A DNA stretch of 64,000 nt from Crossiella equi (lineage in GTDB: Bacteria; Actinomycetota; Actinomycetes; Mycobacteriales; Pseudonocardiaceae), in the NCBI RefSeq assembly GCF_017876755.1, contig NZ_JAGIOO010000001.1:3519786-3583785 (forward strand). Direction: 5' to 3'. The notes beneath the pieces were generated by a model, which saw only the letters and a program-made list of their open reading frames with translations, ran no database searches and was not told the DNA's origin. How positions within the stretch are numbered: the stretch's first letter is position 1; the number at the start of each line of letters is the position of its first letter. Position numbers and translations under genes: made by a program. Positions 61,356 through 64,000 of this stretch are shown in pieces.

Positions 61356-62399
61356 ATGCCGGTCAAGTGCGTGGTGTGGGACCTGGACGGCACGCTGTGG
61401 GACGGCGTGGCCGTCGAGCAGGCCGTCGAGGTGCTGCCCTCGCCCAAGCCCGAGGTGCTCGCGGTGATCGACGAGCTGGCCGCGCGCGGTGTGCTGAGCA
61501 GCGTGGCCAGCCGCACCGACCCGTCCATCCTGGCGCTGCTGCTGGCCGACGAGCCCCTGGCTGAGCGGTTCGTGGCCCCGCAGGCGGACTGGCAGGACAA
61601 GAGCGCGGCGCTGCGCAAGATCAGCGAGGAGCTGGGCATCGGTCTGGACGCCCTGGCCTTCGTCGACGACAACCCGTACGAGCGCGCCGAGGTGGCCGCG
61701 ACGCTGCCCGAGGTGCTGGTGCTGGCCCCGGACGAGGCGCCCGGCCTGCTGGCCTCCCCCGAGCTCGACCCGGCCACGCTGACCCCGGAGGCCCGGGGCC
61801 GGGTACGCCGGTACCGCGAGGAGGCCCGGCGCAAGGGCGCGGAGGCCGGGTTCACCGGCTCGCGCCCGGACTTCCTGCGCTGGTGCGACATGCGTCTCAC
61901 ACTGCGGGCGGCCACCGAGGCCGATGTGCCGCGCGTGGTGGAGCTGGCGCGGCGCACGCACCGGATGAACACCACCGGCGACGTGCCGCCCGTGGCGGAC
62001 GTGCTGGCCCGGCTGGCCGACCCCGGCCGGTGGTTCCTGCCGGTGGCCGAGCTCACCGACCGGTTCGGCACCTACGGGCTGATCGGCTCGGCCCTGGTCG
62101 AACGGCTGCCGGACCTGTGGCACGTGCGCTTGCTCGCGCTGTCCTGCCGGGTGGCCGGACGCGGGGTGGCCCCGGCGTTCCTGCGCTGGGTGATGGACCG
62201 GGCGCTGACCGCCGGTGCGCCGGAGCTGCGCGTCCCGGTGCGGCCGACCGGCGCGAACATCGAGCTGCGGGTGCTGTTCCGCCAGTGCGGGCTGCGCGTG
62301 ACCGGGCCGCAGCCCGAGGGCCTGGCGGTGCTGGGCCGCCGCCTGGACGACGGTGCGCTGCCCGCCTACCCCGAGTACCTGACCGTGGAGAAGACATGA
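61356..62399 (+). CDS. FkbH-like HAD / acyltransferase protein
   Basis: 347 residues. N-terminal HAD-IIIC domain: VVWDLDGTLWDG (motif I), SVASRTDPS, WQDKSAALRKI, AFVDDNPYERAEV. The C-terminal ~170 residues are the GNAT-like domain with RTHRMNTTGDV in place of the family's R-T-N-Q-F-N block. FkbH proteins dephosphorylate 1,3-bisphosphoglycerate and load glyceryl onto an ACP. Starts directly after the GNAT stop and overlaps the ACP gene by 4 bp, as in fkbHJ pairs. Confidence 0.87.
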   Translation: MPVKCVVWDLDGTLWDGVAVEQAVEVLPSPKPEVLAVIDELAARGVLSSVASRTDPSILALLLADEPLAERFVAPQADWQDKSAALRKISEELGIGLDALAFVDDNPYERAEVAATLPEVLVLAPDEAPGLLASPELDPATLTPEARGRVRRYREEARRKGAEAGFTGSRPDFLRWCDMRLTLRAATEADVPRVVELARRTHRMNTTGDVPPVADVLARLADPGRWFLPVAELTDRFGTYGLIGSALVERLPDLWHVRLLALSCRVAGRGVAPAFLRWVMDRALTAGAPELRVPVRPTGANIELRVLFRQCGLRVTGPQPEGLAVLGRRLDDGALPAYPEYLTVEKT

Positions 62400-62659
62400 G
62401 CGTCGAGGCCGAGATCCGGGGCCTGCTGGCCGAGGCGGTGGGACAGGACCGCGCGGCGGTCGACGCCCTGCCCGCGAGCACCGAGCTGTTCTCGCCGCAG
62501 GTCGCGCTGAGCTCGCTGGCCGGGCTGAAGCTGCTCAGCGCGATCAAGGACCGGTTCGGCGTGGACGTGGCCGACGAGGACATGAACCTCGACTCGCTGG
62601 AGTCGATCGCCACCCTGGTGGCCTTCGTCCGGGCGCGCGTGTCAGCGGACCGCGCGTAG
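62396..62659 (+). CDS. Acyl carrier protein
   Basis: 87 residues with a four-helix ACP pattern: helix II starts at LSSLAGLKLLSAIKDRFGVDV, then EDMNLDSLESIATLVAFV for helix III-IV. The phosphopantetheine serine should be Ser40; the residue before it is Ser39 instead of the usual Asp (LSSL instead of DSL). The preceding gene is FkbH-like, so the expected load is a C3 unit such as glyceryl. The 3' end overlaps the convergent speD gene by 18 bp. Confidence 0.87.
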   Translation: MSVEAEIRGLLAEAVGQDRAAVDALPASTELFSPQVALSSLAGLKLLSAIKDRFGVDVADEDMNLDSLESIATLVAFVRARVSADRA

Positions 62660-63007
62660 CAGCCTGGACACGTTGATCCGGGCCGTCGGCAGCGCGGTCT
62701 CGATGCGCTCGAGCATGGTCTCGGCGTTGATCCGGCCATAGGCGAGCAGGTCGATGTTGGCCAGGCTGAACTCCGGCCAGGTGTGAATGCTCAGGTGCGA
62801 TTGCGAGAGCACCAGGACAGCCGTCACCGCGCCATTGGGGAAGACGTGCTTGGTCTCACCCAGGACATTCGCGTTTCCGGCCTTCGCCGCGGTACGCAGA
62901 ATGTCCAGCAAGGCGTGCTCATCGGTGAGAATCGCGGGGTCGGTGACCCACACGTCCACCGCATAAGAGCACAGTTCGTCCACCTGGACCTCTGACGGTT
63001 CGGTCAT
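62642..63007 (-). CDS. speD: SpeD homologue with altered active site
   Basis: 121 residues. SHLSIHTWPE with Ser70 and His75 is the pyruvoyl-forming core of prokaryotic AdoMet decarboxylase. Against the Thermotoga enzyme numbering I recall (E62, S63, H68, C83), the residue before Ser is Gln69 rather than Glu, and the catalytic Cys is Tyr90 (LLAYG in place of FTCG). Self-cleavage at Ser70 is plausible; AdoMet decarboxylation is doubtful. Some SpeD homologues are reported to decarboxylate arginine or ornithine instead. Convergent with the ACP gene. Confidence 0.85.
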   Translation of the reverse strand: MTEPSEVQVDELCSYAVDVWVTDPAILTDEHALLDILRTAAKAGNANVLGETKHVFPNGAVTAVLVLSQSHLSIHTWPEFSLANIDLLAYGRINAETMLERIETALPTARINVSRLLRAVR

Positions 63008-63028
63008 CGGCCCAGGCTATAGCTGGGT

Positions 63029-63068
63029 GGACCCACCGGCAGCACGGCGAAGCGCGACCGGTGGGTCC
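63029..63068 (-). terminator. Hairpin between DUF3073 and speD
   Basis: Perfect 11-bp arms GGACCCACCGG/CCGGTGGGTCC with an 18-nt loop, extended by AGCTG/CAGCT. It ends the DUF3073 transcript and lies 22 bp before speD. Confidence 0.75.
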
Positions 63069-63123
63069 CGTACAGCTGCAAGGCTCACCGCCACCCAACG
63101 GGCGTCGGTGAGGGAGGACGGTC

Positions 63124-63303
63124 TCAGTACCTGTCTTGGTAACGATCGTCGCTGTCGTCGAACCTGTCGTCGGTGGCCTGACGGCCTCCGGTCGACGCTC
63201 CGGACAGCTCCCGCTGCAAGGCCTCAAGGTCCGCCGTCGGCGAGCTGTACTTCAGCTCCCGAGCGACTTTCGCCTGCTTGGCCTTAGCTCGGCCGCGCCC
63301 CAT
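63124..63303 (-). CDS. DUF3073 family protein
   Basis: 59 residues. GRGRAKAKQAKVARELKYSSPTADLEALQREL is the DUF3073 signature, followed by an acidic DDSDDRYQDRY tail. A small actinobacterial protein of unknown function, often coded alone. ATG 63303. Confidence 0.9.
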   Translation of the reverse strand: MGRGRAKAKQAKVARELKYSSPTADLEALQRELSGASTGGRQATDDRFDDSDDRYQDRY

Positions 63304-63470
63304 GGCTCGACCCCCTCGTACCGGGGCAGGGCGGTCGGTGTCCCGACAGACCCCGCTCGACTCGTATTTGTCCTGGCCGCAGCATACCTGGTGCGCAGAG
63401 CGGAGCAAGCACGCATACCCCACGATCATGGCGCGGGCCGGGCTGGTACAACGGTCGGCTTCAACCTTCC

Positions 63471-64000
63471 TCAGGCAGGTTGCGCCGACCGGGCGGTGTG
63501 GCGTACCCACGGCCAGGTCATCAGCGACCACGCTCCGGCAAGCAGCGCATAGCCGACAAACAGGTACCAGGGCCAGCCGCCCATCAGGTCAAGAAGTGAC
63601 CCGACCGGGGGCTTTTCGCTGAGGAATCCGTAGTTGGTCCCGGCGAGGGCGTTGAACCCGGACACGACAAGGGCCCACACGGCCGTGACCAGCAGCGTGA
63701 ATCGGTAACTCCGCCAGTCCGGCCGCAGCTTGAGCCCCCAGGTCAGGAATATCGCGGCCCACACCATGAAAATGTGCTGGCCCCAGAACATGAGGAATCC
63801 GAAGCTCGGGAAGTCCTCCCCGCTGAGGGCGGGTGTGAGCAGGGCCTGGGGCGTCAGGACGAGGTTCCAGTAGTAGGTCAGGGCCAGGGCCCACCACCGG
63901 TGCGTCCAGAGGGCCACGACGGCCGAGATCCAGGCCAGGTCGGAGAGCTGGAAGGGCAGCGAGTGCCCGATGCCGAACTCCGAGGGCAGCAGCGTCCACA
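63471..64000 (-). CDS. YwaF-like (TIGR02206) membrane protein, 5' end beyond window
   Basis: The frame is open to the window edge and continues as LLPSEFGIGHSLPFQLSDLAWISAVVALWTHRWW, a block typical of this family, so the start lies outside. About 176 residues are visible: five or six membrane helices, with WGQHIFMVWAAIFLTWGLKLRPDWRSY and GLAGTNYGFLSEKPPVGSLLDLMGGWPWYLF. Function unknown. Confidence 0.88.
   Translation of the reverse strand, partial: WTLLPSEFGIGHSLPFQLSDLAWISAVVALWTHRWWALALTYYWNLVLTPQALLTPALSGEDFPSFGFLMFWGQHIFMVWAAIFLTWGLKLRPDWRSYRFTLLVTAVWALVVSGFNALAGTNYGFLSEKPPVGSLLDLMGGWPWYLFVGYALLAGAWSLMTWPWVRHTARSAQPA

Overview
The window is about 72% GC by eye, densely coded, and rich in GTG/TTG starts. 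Several gene families point to an actinomycete of the order Pseudonocardiales: a SpoOM-like protein, DUF3558 and DUF3073 proteins, oligoribonuclease, double bPH2 membrane proteins, MmyB-type XRE regulators and F420-type oxidoreductases. The genus cannot be fixed from sequence reading alone. Housekeeping genes (pyrD, orn, rarA, tRNA-His, tRNA-Lys) alternate with accessory and secondary-metabolism genes, as expected for a chromosomal arm or an arm/core border.

Region by region. 0-15 kb: pyrD behind a 125-nt nested inverted repeat; two secreted proteins (GHL10 glycosidase-like, C39-like peptidase); a polar amino-acid ABC importer; an M23 endopeptidase behind a structured leader; a divergent MarR/serine-hydrolase pair; a ceramidase-family membrane protein; a SpoOM homologue; a stand-alone mbtH plus type II thioesterase operon; two lipoproteins. 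15-21 kb: a three-gene minus-strand operon of an adenylating-enzyme/aldehyde-dehydrogenase fusion, a ThDP enzyme and a divergent beta-ketoacyl-ACP synthase. 21-22 kb: about 1 kb without protein genes, holding a strongly folded minus-strand RNA candidate that ends in a textbook terminator. 22-35 kb: a TPR protein, a truncated secreted protein, an exonuclease/phosphatase-fold phosphodiesterase, a two-domain fatty acyl-CoA reductase with its acyl-CoA ligase, two bPH2 proteins, a HerA-like ATPase, orn and tRNA-His.

35-43 kb: an L,D-transpeptidase, tRNA-Lys, then a damaged lanthipeptide locus. It has a complete 48-residue precursor whose leader looks like that of actagardine and whose core ends like mersacidin, a lanM cut off in its dehydratase domain and joined head-on to a truncated cysC, and a divergent MacB/FtsX-type ABC transporter. 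An aminotransferase remnant follows. 43-58 kb: SDR/LysR pair, YjbR, RarA, an MBL hydrolase, an MFS/TetR efflux pair with two operators, an antibiotic-type ABC-F ATPase with a possible attenuation leader, an esterase, a GH18 chitinase, an SDR/XRE pair, an F420-type monooxygenase and an MFS transporter.

58-63 kb: a compact, translationally coupled cassette: MFS exporter, BpsA-family aminopropyltransferase, GNAT, FkbH-like HAD/acyltransferase and ACP. It faces a SpeD homologue that lacks the catalytic cysteine expected of an AdoMet decarboxylase. This reads as an undescribed polyamine-plus-acyl-carrier pathway. DUF3073 and a YwaF-like membrane protein cut by the window edge close the window.

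The three most promising systems are the BpsA-FkbH-ACP-SpeD cassette, the ligase/reductase-ThDP-KAS operon, and the actagardine/mersacidin hybrid lanthipeptide locus. All family calls come from reading motifs; no database search was run.
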